DNA of 64,000 bases, taken from the NCBI GenBank assembly GCA_033239525.1, contig BSYO01000004.1:9710037-9774036 (forward strand), written 5' to 3'. The stretch comes from Nepenthes gracilis (lineage: Eukaryota > Streptophyta > Magnoliopsida > Caryophyllales > Nepenthaceae). Made by a program: the position numbers and the translations under genes. Positions 1-10,710 of the stretch are shown piece after piece. Below the pieces are notes generated by a model. That model saw only the letters and a list, made by a program, of their open reading frames with translations. It was not told the DNA's origin and searched no databases. The first letter of the stretch is position 1; each line of letters begins with the position of its first letter.

Positions 1-1673
1 GACTTATCTAATTTGTCTCCAACTGATAAATAATATCTAACATCCATAAATCGCTTTACTTAAAAGTTCTGCATCAAAAGTAGGATCCCACGGTCTTCAC
101 TATACAGTCAGCTTAATCTGGAACCAAGAAAATACAATGGTGACACAAAGCCCAACAAGTGATAATAATCAAAAACGCTAATAATAATAACAATCTCGAA
201 TATCAACTATCAAGATCTCAATATAAATTTAACCATTTACTATAACCGAAAAGAATTACAACACGTCGTAAATACGACTCTAAGTAAAATAGGTCACACT
301 TGACCCACACATCTCAAAGATAATAAGAGTACCAATAAACTAGCGAAAATTTTTCAGAATCTGACATCAAGAGATATGCAGGGATTCCCTGGTTTGAATG
401 TCAATGTGAACGACCTGAACATCAACATCGATAAACAACATGAATTCCACCAAATCTGGATATCGTAAAATCCGACCAATGGATTCTACATAATATAACC
501 CGTGGATTCAACCGAATCCCAAACTCATAAGATATCAACAATGATGAAACATCACAATGAATCTTCTTGGACCTTATTCTACCATAATGACTCAAAGGCC
601 GCGTATTTACGCCCCCAGCGGCTGGGTAAGTGCAACGAGGTTATCCATGGTATCCAACTACCCCTACAGTCCTCCCAGAGGCTGCACCCGTAGCCTGCTG
701 ATACTGCCTCTGATACCCCTCGCCAATGATATCTCAGATATCATCTCCTACGATGGTCACTAGATTATAAGCATCCATCTCGACTCACTGTACGATATAA
801 CAAGAATTTGATTATCAGCTCAAATTGAGGTCACTATTGTAAGATATAATACGAATCTCTTTAGATCTTATTCTGCCACCGTGAACCAAAGGCCGCATAT
901 TTACGCTCCCAGCGGCTGGGTAAGTGCAACGAAGTTATCTATGGTATCCAACTACCCCCGCGGTCCTCCCAGAGGTTGTACCCGTAGTCTACCGATACCA
1001 CCTTCGATATCCATCGCTAATGATATCCCTGATATCATCCCTACGATGGTCATACGGCTATAAGCATCCATCCACAATAAACATACCTCATTATCACCAT
1101 AACACGAAAATCAATATCGGATAAGTGTAGACAATATTAAAGTACCGTAACCTCCCATTCGACCAGATACCTTAATGTTTTCATACACTCTCCTCAACCT
1201 TAACCGTAGGAAGCCAAATATTCAAATACTCACGCAATCGAATATAACGCAAAAGAGGCTTTGCAAGTACAACGATAGAAATGTTGTTCGATATTGACAA
1301 TGACCGTACTCACACCATTAAGATCAACACAAATGAATTTATCACGGAACAATGAAAGAACAAACGAGAACCAGGAAATATCATATTTTGACCAATTTAA
1401 CTAGTTCTTCCACTTTGTCCCGATAAACAAAACCTTTTACTAAGGCCAAAATTTAATTACCATATCTGATTCATATTGTACCAAAAATTCATCTACTGAT
1501 TCCTAGATAAAATGGTATAATACTCCAATCACGTTATATTAATCAACCTATACTCCCATATATTCATCATTACCATAACATATCAATATTTACTTCACTA
1601 ACCATTCATGTCCATGTATATATATATATATTCACTTGATAAACCTGCCAAACTCATATATGAATATATATAT
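1..1673. other. AT-rich non-coding spacer
   Basis: No convincing reading frame is present on either strand; the longest open stretches are under 70 codons and match no family I recognise. The block contains one duplicated segment, listed separately, and otherwise resembles decayed retrotransposon or LTR DNA. It ends exactly where the solo LTR begins. Confidence 0.5.
571..1072 (+). repeat. Two diverged direct copies of a ~205-bp segment
   Basis: Positions 571-780 and 865-1072 align with roughly 80% identity at an offset of about 292-294 bp. Both share the block GGCCGC..TATTTACGC..CCAGCGGCTGGGTAAGTGCAACGA (split here to stay short), followed by a conserved TATCCAACTACCCC. The copies are GC-richer than their surroundings. 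They could be two monomers of a ~294-bp tandem repeat or an internal LTR duplication. Neither copy codes for a recognisable product. Confidence 0.7.
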
Positions 1674-2389
1674 TGTCACGAACCCGAACCAAGCAGGTCA
1701 ATTTAAATGATTAATTATAATTTCTAAAATCTAAAATCCCAAATAATTTTAAACAAATAATATACACTCAACAAAATTGAAATCCTCACAGGATCTCTTT
1801 GAATAACCATCAGAACAATATAAATGTGACTTGCTCTATAATAATCGTAAGGAAGGTAATAATCCGACCCAAAAATCATAATTAAACATAACATATTATT
1901 CAACTATTTCCGAAATATAGCAATAAGCTCACATCTGACAAATTCCATAATCCAAATATATCAAATATCCAATATGAATCATAATCAAACTGAAACTCAC
2001 CAAATCGGACGAATATCTGACCGATCACGTCTTTACTTCTGTACTGCATCCGAACATTCTACTCTGAAGGGACAAAATAGAAAAATGAGCCTAATACCCA
2101 GCAAGTATTATATTTAGTCAAAAGGAGTCCAATAAATCAGATGAGAGGTCAATGGATGAAAATCCAATCAAATTTCAAAATAAATCTAAATCGCCGATAA
2201 GACAATTCCAACCAAAATCCAAGATCCAAATTTCAAAATCCAATGGTAGTCTCGTACTCAAATCAAATGTCTAAGTCCAAACAAATGTCCAAATTTTCAA
2301 AATAGTCATCGTTGGGACGTATATATATATATAAATATATATATAACCAAAACAGAAGTGATCCGAACTAATTCCAAAACTGATGTCGA

Positions 2390-2436
2390 TCCGAGTCTGA
2401 GTCCGAGTCCGAGTCCGAGTCCAAGTCCAAATCCAA
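2390..2436 (+). repeat. GAGTCC/AAGTCC hexamer microsatellite
   Basis: Imperfect tandem copies of GAGTCC grade into AAGTCC and AAATCC inside the solo LTR. Related AAATCC runs recur at about 2610-2655 and 2980-3008. Confidence 0.85.
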
Positions 2437-4003
2437 TGCCCGATCAGCTTGTGATCTGGGGCAGAATCCGATAGCCGGATGATCCAATAGCGTGCGCAAA
2501 AACCGAAGCAGCACCGCAATAGATATTCCAAATGTTCGGATCAAAATATATAATCAAAATCGTTTGTACGAGACATACCAAGCCCAATTATAGGCAAAAA
2601 TCGGCGAATATCAAATCCAAGTCCAAAAATCCAAATCCAAATCAAAGTCCAATGCCAATTAATGTAAAAATACAAATTATGCACCAAAGTTGGGTTCTCA
2701 TTATTTAAAGACAAGCTTGAGGAAGGGTTACACATAATTCCGGTAACCTTAGGCCAAAATCCATGTACTGTGTACCCATAGATAAGGTTGCTCACTATGT
2801 TTTGCCACCCGCGACTTTGGGTGCATTCCTCAAATTTGTCAGATATATTAGGACGTCCAAATATATTCTAAGGTCAAATCAAATTATCCAAATGGGAAGG
2901 GTCACTACTCCAAGCCTTTCCTGCCGGCGGAAAGGGATTTCCAAATAACAAAATAATCTCCCCGTCAGGAGCTGGCCAGAATCCAATAATCCAAATCCAA
3001 ATCCAAATGTAGTGATCACAACCCGGCACGTGCATGTGAAAATGCACGGCCAATACAAGTTTCGTGTACATTTTTATACAAATATATTAATATAAAAATA
3101 TACAGTGTCCACTAAATTATTCGGACTTTCAGAAAAATATTAAAATTTTCAAAATCATAAAACCGAGTCCAACAACCCCAAAACATCCAATGAACTACAC
3201 ATGCATGTCCAGAATAAATAGATGGGTGTACTAAAAATTTATGCATGTTAGTAAAAATTTTAAACAGTATTCAAAATATATCAGAATTAAAATTAGACCA
3301 AAGAGGAGGTTTACAGATACTTGCCTGAACCTCATACTTTGCAGATCTGAAGAAAAGATGTCCCGAAGTACCCGAATCAACCCTTTCTCTCTCCGCCGTG
3401 CGCGCTGCCGCGCGTGACCCTGGCCTAGCTGATTTCTCTCTCCTCTGCACGGCTTCCTTGCTGCTCACCCATGGCATTGCCGGTGACCGACGGACCACCA
3501 TTGGCCACCGCGGACCTCCGTCGTGACAGCTCTGCACGCCGCCGTCGCCGTTGCTCAGCCGTCCTCTCCGAGCACCGTTTTCTTTCTCTCTCACTACGTG
3601 ACTTCCTCTGCCACTGCTTGACGACGACACCACCCCAAACAACCACCACTGTGAAGGGCCGTCGCTGGCCTCCCCGGAACCACCCCGCCGATACCGGCGC
3701 CGTTACGCGGCCGCTGATTCTTCCTGCGCGACATTCCGTCGCTCCACCACCGCGCAACCCACACCGCACCCACCGATGACCACCAGAGGCTGCCGCTGAC
3801 CACCACCGGCACCGTGCCGTCCTTGCCGCACGTCGCCGTCGCCTTCGCTGTCGTCGGCCGCCTCCCACCTTCTCCCTTCTTCCTCCTCCGCTGCGAACCC
3901 CAAAACCCTAGCTCCCTCTCTCCCCCCCTTTTCTCTCTCCCCGATCCCCCAATCTTATCTCTTTCTTTTCTTTTTTTTTTCAATCATTATCTATTCATTT
4001 TCT

Positions 4004-4022
4004 TTATATATATATATATATA
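4004..4022 (-). promoter_or_regulatory. Probable TATA region of the solo LTR
   Basis: A run of TA dinucleotides lies about 200 bp inside the LTR's minus-strand 5' end and just upstream of a GA-rich, leader-like stretch (about 3905-3990 on that strand). Position and context fit an LTR promoter. TA runs are common here, so this is inference. Confidence 0.35.
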
Positions 4023-4218
4023 CCATTTTAGTTTTCTTTTATTCCAAAATCCAAATCGATATTTGGACGACAATACGGGCGCACCCCGGGCGCCAACCCA
4101 ACCGATCCAAATATTCTCCCAAATTTTTCAATATTTAATTAATTTTATCGTGCCAATTTGCCCAAAATTATAATCAATATTAAATTAATCCGAACAAAAT
4201 TCGGGATATTACATATAT

Positions 4219-5150
4219 GTATCAATAATTAAATATATAAATATATATATATACACATCACTTGCATACAAATATTCAACTATATATATACATACCAATA
4301 TACGCACACCCACATAGCAACACTTGCACTCACCTGCGCGCGCGCACACACACGCACAGTAGCATTTGCTGCTTCACCACGCCCACACACATAGAACACA
4401 CCCATGGCTGAACACCAGCAATTCAACTCCAGTCATACACCGACTACATACAACAATTACCCCAAATTGTACAAATTCTTCACTCACAAATTTTTCAGCC
4501 AGAACAAAGCATGAAACTCGGTTTCCTCACCCGACTTTAACCGGTCACGAAAACAGCGTAAACAACTCGGCTTTCTCATCAATTTTCCAAAGAACACACA
4601 CACAACCAGGTTTTCATCATCGATGCTGAAACGAGAGAGAGAGAGAAATAGATTCAAATGAAGGATTCGAATCATAAAGCAGCACAATAGCCAAGGAAAA
4701 TAATGAGGAAGGAAGAGGGATTATGAGGATGCATTTGAAATTTGAAAGAGAAAGACAGTGGACAAGATTCACTTGCCTGATTACTGCAAACCCCGGCTAG
4801 GTTAGCACTGGTTCAGCTTCGTCTTCGTCTTCAGCTATGACACAATGGCAACGGCAAACGGCGGTGACAATAATCACGGCGATGGCGACTCTTCTTCCGG
4901 CACTGGTTGACGATGGTAATAGCAGTGGCAACGGCGAGAAACAAATGCGACGGAGATGAGCAGCGGCAACGGCGAAGAATAATGGCTTGGCCCTCTTCTC
5001 ACTCTCTGCTATTCCAAAGAATCGGCTTCCATATATGAGTTGGCCACCGAGAGGAAGAAGAAAATCGGCTACTCCAACTGTTCGGCAAAAGGAGACGTCG
5101 TCGCAGCTAATTTCGGCCAGTGGTTTCTCCTGCTTTGGCTCCTTCTTTGC

Positions 5151-5206
<56 letters not shown>

Positions 5207-5223
5207 CTTCCTCTTCTTCATCT

Positions 5224-5261
<38 letters not shown>

Positions 5262-5670
5262 CAATTATTATTATAATTTATCTATTTATTTATCTTCATA
5301 TTATTATTATTATTATTAAATATATATATTATAATAATTATTTATCATTATATTATATTTATTATTATAAATATATTTTAATATTATTTAATTAATTATC
5401 TAACTAACACTATAATGATATTTTAATCTAAATTTTTAATATTTTAATTTTCTTTAAATTAATTATATTTTTAGTAAATAAATACTAATAAATTAAAATT
5501 TATCAGATAAATATTTAATTAATTAATTTAGTTTAAGAATTAACTAAACTTTTTATTTAACTCTAAACTTTAAAACAATTGTCTAAATATCTAACATAAT
5601 TATTAAAATAGTCAAATAATTATTCTAATTAATTAGATAATTTATTTTTATAAAATAATAAATTTAAAAA
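4219..5670 (-). other. Decayed LTR-like block with CA-, CT- and ATT-rich tracts
   Basis: No gene is supported. The block repeats the order seen in the neighbouring solo LTR when read on the minus strand: AT-rich DNA, a GA-rich leader, GGC/GCC-rich sequence (about 4800-5000), and a donor-like CAGGCAAGTGAATC near 4775. This suggests a second, older gypsy LTR next to or underneath the solo LTR. Its ends could not be fixed, so the call is tentative. Confidence 0.35.
5154..5203 (+). repeat. (CT)n microsatellite, about 50 bp
   Basis: An almost perfect CT dinucleotide run, followed from 5225 by TAA/ATT triplets. It produces a spurious poly-Ser/Leu reading frame that should not be annotated as a gene. 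Confidence 0.95.
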
Positions 5671-5679
5671 TATTTGATA

Positions 5680-8600
5680 CGTTACAATATATCATCAACA
5701 TACAAAATTAAAAGTATAAATTTACATCAACTGACTTTCAAATATATACATCAATTAACAGTATTTTCTGCAAAATCGATGGATAAAATAATATAATAAA
5801 ATTTAAGGTGCCATTGTTGGAAGGCTTGTTTAAATCTATATATTTATTTCTTTAATTTGTAAACTAAGTTCTCTTACTCTTTGATTGAGAATCCTTCAGA
5901 TTATTTCATATAAATTTTTCTATCTAAATTTTAATTTAAAAAATTAGTCTTTACATCTATTTGGTATAACTCCAAGTAAAAATATGCCACCAATGTCATT
6001 ATAATTCTTAAGTAGTCATTCTTTGAAATTGGAGAGAATGACTCCTTATAATTAATGTCACCTCTTTGAGTATAGCTTTTGGCCATAAGTCTAATATTAT
6101 ACCATTTGATATTACCTTTAGAGTCACATTTGATTTTAAATACCCATTTACGACTAATTGTTCTGCAACCTTTAAGCAATTTGACAAGATCTCAGATTTT
6201 ATTATGTGTAATTAATTTTAACTCATATTTTATGATATCAATCCATTTAGAAGAATTATTTTTTTCTATGATTTGTTAAAAAAATTGGATCATCATATAT
6301 CCCTTTATCATACTCAAATTATTATAGATAAATCAGATAATCATTTAAAATAACAGATTTTCTTTCTCCATGATATCTTCTTAATATTATTTTTTGTGGT
6401 TGTTCAACATTTTATTCAATGATGACATTCTCGTTATGGAAGGTAAAATCATTAGTTTATTATTCAATAGCAATCAGAATAATAATTTCTTTAGAAATTA
6501 TGGGTATAGAAACTTGTACTCGAATTTTCTTAGTTTTTATATTTTGTGAAATATCATTCTCACTGAGTTTACCATTCTCAAATAATTTGACATTTTTAAT
6601 TTCTATTATTATTGTACTATGGTTAGAATAGTAAAATTTATACCCTTTAAATTTCTCTAGATAACCAATAAAGTATCAATAAATAATTTTAAAATCTAAT
6701 TTTTTTTCTTGTGGATTATACATTTTAACCTCTACTAGGCACTCCAAAATATATAAGTATTGAATACTCAATTTTTTTTCAATCCATAACTTAAAAGAAG
6801 TTTTTAAAACTTCTTACTAGGAACCCGATTAAAAATATAAATCGTAACCTTAAGGGCTTTCATCCATAAGAATTTAGATAAAGAGGAATTACTTAACATA
6901 CTTCTAACTATATCCATTAATGTATGATTATGCCGTTCAACAATAACTTTTTGCTACGGCTTCCCCTGGTATAGTGTATTATGAACGTATATCATGCTTT
7001 TTTAACACTTAGCAAAAGGGCAAAGATATGATTTTAATTTATCATATTTACCATAATATTTACTATATTTATTAGATCGAATAACTTCTATATTTTTAGT
7101 TAATTGCCTTTCAACCTCACTTATGTATATTTCTAAAGTATTTACAACCTAAAATATTTTATACAATAAATAAAATAATAATAATGTAAAAAATTATTAA
7201 TAAATGTGATAGAATATTTCTCTCCTCCTAAAGACAGAGAGTCAAAAGACCCATAAATATCTGTATGGATAATCTTTTAAAATTTTGTACCTCTTGTGGC
7301 ACCCTTTTTTGTATATTTGATTTGTTTTTCTTAATATAATCTACACATACATTAAGATCGATGAAATTAATGTTAGGCAAAATCTCTTTTTTTACCAATT
7401 TTTTCAAACGATCTTTAAATATATAACTCAATCTTTTATGACACAAGAAGGAGGAGTTCTTATCTATTCAATTACGTCTTGTTTCTATATTACGATGTAG
7501 GGTCATAAGAATATTAACAAAATTTTGGTTAAAGTTTATTTTATAAAGGCCATCAAAAGAGTTTCCAAATTAAAGAATATTTTATTTTTATATATACTTA
7601 CTCTTTTATTATTAAATTTTAAAGAATAGTCTTGAATACCAAGTTTAAAAATAGAAATAAAATTTTTGAGAATTGAAAGTACATATAATGTTTTCAATAA
7701 CTCTAAATATAATCCAATATCAAGAAATAATTAAAAAAAATTTAACGGTAGAAATAGAAACTTTGACACCATTTTTTAAGATAATAAAATTTTTATTTTA
7801 GTTTAGAATTTGGATTGTAAGGAACCTTGAATATCAAGTTTGAAAATGATAATAAAATTTCTGAGAATTGAAGGTACATATAATATTTTCAATAAATCTA
7901 AATATAATCCAATATCAAGAAATAAACAAAAAGTTCTAACAATAGAAATATAAAGTTTAACATCTTTTTTTAAGATAATAAAATTTTTATTTTGATTTAG
8001 GATTTGAGTTATAAGAAATCCTTACATCGATTTAGAAATATAAATATAGGAGTTTGAATTGAACCACCAAGTATTAGAAGAAATTTAAATTATATTTGAT
8101 TTAAAATAAACATAAGCCAAATGCCCACCTTTCTTTTCAAACTAAGCTTTTCTTTTATAATAATCTTTTTAAAAGTATCTCACTTTTTTACAAAAGTGAT
8201 ACCCTATATTACTTCTTCTTTTTTTTTAATCCCTATAACAAAATGGGGCTTCTTTTCTTTTGATAGTCCAACTTTAATACTTTCTTTTTCTCTTATTCTT
8301 TCACTTACCACTATAGCCTATAAAATTTATTAAATAAATTCTTTATTATTTAAGCCTTTCATCCTATTAAACCAACATGCTTTCCAATTGATTAATATTT
8401 TATTTATCTTTAATAGTATTATAATAAATTTGAAAATGCTCATACTGATGAGGAAGAAAATTCATTATAAATTAAATAAGGAAGGATTCATTTACATCTA
8501 TACCAAGGGCTTCTAGTTTGATAGCCAAATTGGTTATCTCAAGAATATACTCATATATTTATTAAGTACCATCAAATTTCATGGTAGTAGGTTTTGTCAT

Positions 8601-8905
8601 CAACGTTTCGATAAAAGACTAGACCGAAAATGATTTTTAATAGTTTTCAGTAAATCCTAATTGTTTTCAATTTTAAAAAGCATAGATTTAATATTATATA
8701 CCATGGTCATTCTCATAAATATCATACTTATCATGTTCGATTTTTTCATTACTCTAAAATAAATTTTTTCATCATCATTGCTTGAACCAATAATAGCAGC
8801 GGGTTTCTCTAATTGCAATGTAATATCAAAATCCACTACACCGAGATGAAACTAAATTTGCTCAAACCAATCGAAAAAAATTAGTGTCATTAAATATCGA
8901 AATAG
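5680..8905 (-). pseudogene. Decayed Ty1/copia polyprotein (gag to RT) relic
   Basis: Read on the minus strand, the order of fragments is that of a copia polyprotein. The gag start is at about 8740-8900 (FHLGVVDFD..EKPAAI). A later gag part is at 8500-8640 (MTKPTTMKFDG). A GAG-pre-integrase segment is at 7228-7446 (KRLSYIFKDRLKKLV..VCVDYIK). An integrase remnant (VERHNHTLMDIV) lies near 6900-6945. Reverse transcriptase at 5931-6179 shows WVFKIK..KGNI..SYTQRG..SFSPIS and ends near 5685 in YVDDIL. Stops and frameshifts interrupt every part and the base composition is far more AT-rich than in the younger elements. RNase H and both LTRs were not found. This is an old, dead insertion. Confidence 0.8.
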
Positions 8906-9288
8906 AAAAAGTATAAGAATACAACGAAATCGAAACAAATATTGTAATAAATTAATATGCTTAACATTAATACTTTAAATTTGACAAAATAGAAGAAATA
9001 CAAACTATAAATAGTGTCATTATAATTTATCTTTGCATGTAATTATAATACATTAATTAACTATTATAGTGATTTCTATTCAATTATAGAAATAATTAAT
9101 AATATTCTAAAATTTAAATAAATTGTTACTTTTGGGTATCCAGTAGCCTATTTAAAATAATAGATACTTATTAATTATCTCATTCAATTAATTAATCACG
9201 TAGAAGTTGGCAGACTTTTATGCCTATCATAATATCTATTAATTGAAAAATTACAATACCTTAATTTATGAAATAATTAAATTAATAT
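8906..9288. other. AT-rich spacer
   Basis: No gene, RNA or clear repeat end was seen. It may hold the untranslated leader or LTR remains of the neighbouring copia relic. The last five bases, AATAT, are the left target duplication of the gypsy element that follows. Confidence 0.4.
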
Positions 9289-10257
9289 TGTTGCATTCTG
9301 GCTCCACGGGGTCCGAGAGATGCAGAGGTTGGCGAGGTCCAGTAGGATCCGTGGTTTTCAGGCAACACAAGTGAATGTGGTGTTGGATACGAGAGGAAGA
9401 TTAAGACCGGACCTTTTACATGGAAAACCTCCTTTTAAATGGGGAGGAAAAATCACGAGGCTCAGGGCCTTCAAAGTGCTTCACTATTTAGGTTGAACTC
9501 TTTACAAAGTACAGTTGTGAGGATTAATCCCTTCACTGTCTCTTGCTTTGTGTTTCTTCCTTAGAAAGCTATGCTCACTGGGGGTAGGCTTTACAACTTT
9601 TCTTGCCTTGTTTTTCAGGAAGGAAAGGGTTTCTATGGAGCTAGTCCCAGAAAGAGGGAGAGTCCGGTCCCCTTTTGAGAAGAACCTTGCTGAGTATTTA
9701 TAGGGGGAGACGAATTGTGGAGGTGGAGACACGTGGTGCCCATCAGGTGGTTGAGGAGTTGTCCACTGTCCCACCGACTCCCTTTAATGCTGCTGACGTG
9801 TGGAAGATCACGCGGCAGGCGCCGCTGGTAGGCCTTTGTGCTAGGATCTGAGCGTCAGTCTTGATTTGACTATGCATGCCCTGTTGAGACGGCGACAGGC
9901 AGTGGTTGTAGGTTCGTTGGGAATCGACAAAGTTGTCTAGCTGGCATTCCCGGCCTTGAATGAGCAGTCCTCGTCCTGAGTGGGGCACCTTGTCAGTGGT
10001 GAGTGCGCGGACTCCTGAGAGGAAGCAACTCGAGGAGGGTCTTCTGGGGAAAGGTCTGAGCGTCTCTTCTTGGCCTCTCGGACGGCTCTGAGGCTTGGTG
10101 AGGCTTCTAGGGTTCTCGACCTTTTCTGCGTCCGTGTACTTCCTTGTGGGCGAGCAGGACCTCTTGGACTTCAGTTGTAGCCTTGGTCTTTGGGCTTTTC
10201 GTTTGGGCTTCTTCTTCTGGGCCGTGCTTTTCTGGGCCCTTATGTTGGGGCCCAACA
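9289..10257 (-). repeat. 3' LTR of the Tat-type element (969 bp)
   Basis: It aligns end to end with 16342-17311. The plus strand begins TGTTGCATTCTGG and ends GGGGCCCAACA. A TATA-like TTATAAATA equivalent (minus sense) sits near 9696-9703, separating U3 (higher coordinates) from R/U5. The U3 half is almost identical to the other LTR and the R/U5 half is not. Confidence 0.92.
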
Positions 10258-10270
10258 TAGCCCCCCATGC
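10258..10270 (-). other. Polypurine tract of the Tat-type element
   Basis: The minus strand reads ATGGGGGGCTA immediately before the LTR's TG. A purine-rich tract here is where plus-strand DNA synthesis is primed, which fixes the element's orientation. Confidence 0.75.
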
Positions 10271-10710
10271 CAGAGGGTCCGAGATTTTCACGTCATGGGC
10301 GTCCTTGAATAGGTCCGAGTACGATAATCTGTGCCTCGGTGTTGGCCCCTTATGGCGGCCGTTCAAGCACGTGCATCATTGTGGCGAGCGCTGTGTTGAG
10401 CTTGATGGGAGGTGGTCCCAGGACTTCCTCTGGACCCGAGGTCTTTCTCCTGGGCTGCCATTTCGCTTCCCTGCTGGAGCATTAAATGCCGTATCCGGCT
10501 GATGTGACGCGCTATCAGGTGCCTTGGGAAGGAGAGATCACCAGGATTCTGAGGTGAATGGCTGGTCGACGCGTGGCAAGGGCAATGAGTACGCCTTTTT
10601 GCATTCCAAGGCTTATGTAAACGCCTCTTTACCCTAATTTTTCATCTTCGCGCCTACTTTTCGCTCTCTCTTCGTTCGAGTTTTTTCTTCTCCTTTGTTC
10701 TTCGGCTTTC

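Larger units (their letters stand above)
1674..4213 (-). mobile_element. Solo LTR of a gypsy-type retrotransposon (2,540 bp)
   Basis: The segment begins TGTCACGAACCC and ends CGGGATATTACA on the plus strand, so it has TG..CA termini. It is flanked by a matching 5-bp target duplication, TATAT at 1669-1673 and 4214-4218. No primer-binding site or polypurine tract lies next to either end and no internal pol is present, as expected after LTR-LTR recombination. I place it on the minus strand because that strand reads TGTAATATCCCG.., then a TATA-like tract near 4004-4022, a GA-rich leader, a GC-rich core, and a splice-donor-like AGGCAAGTATCTG near 3320. Such long LTRs with a GC-rich leader resemble Del/Tekay-type gypsy LTRs. 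Orientation and lineage are inferred; the ends are seen. The TSD lies in AT-rich DNA, so it is weaker than a mixed-sequence TSD would be. Confidence 0.7.

Noticed and set aside
3271..3983. Several open frames up to 147 codons on both strands in GC-rich DNA
   Set aside because: They overlap each other in all frames, are Arg/Gly/Ser-rich without domains, and lie in the GC-rich core of a solo LTR.
4987..5395. Ser/Leu-rich and Ile-rich frames
   Set aside because: They are translations of the CT and ATT microsatellites.
9502..10366. 90- and 207-codon minus-strand frames in the LTR
   Set aside because: They are duplicated in the other LTR, have no domain, and one runs across the LTR edge into internal DNA; probably by-products of U3 composition.
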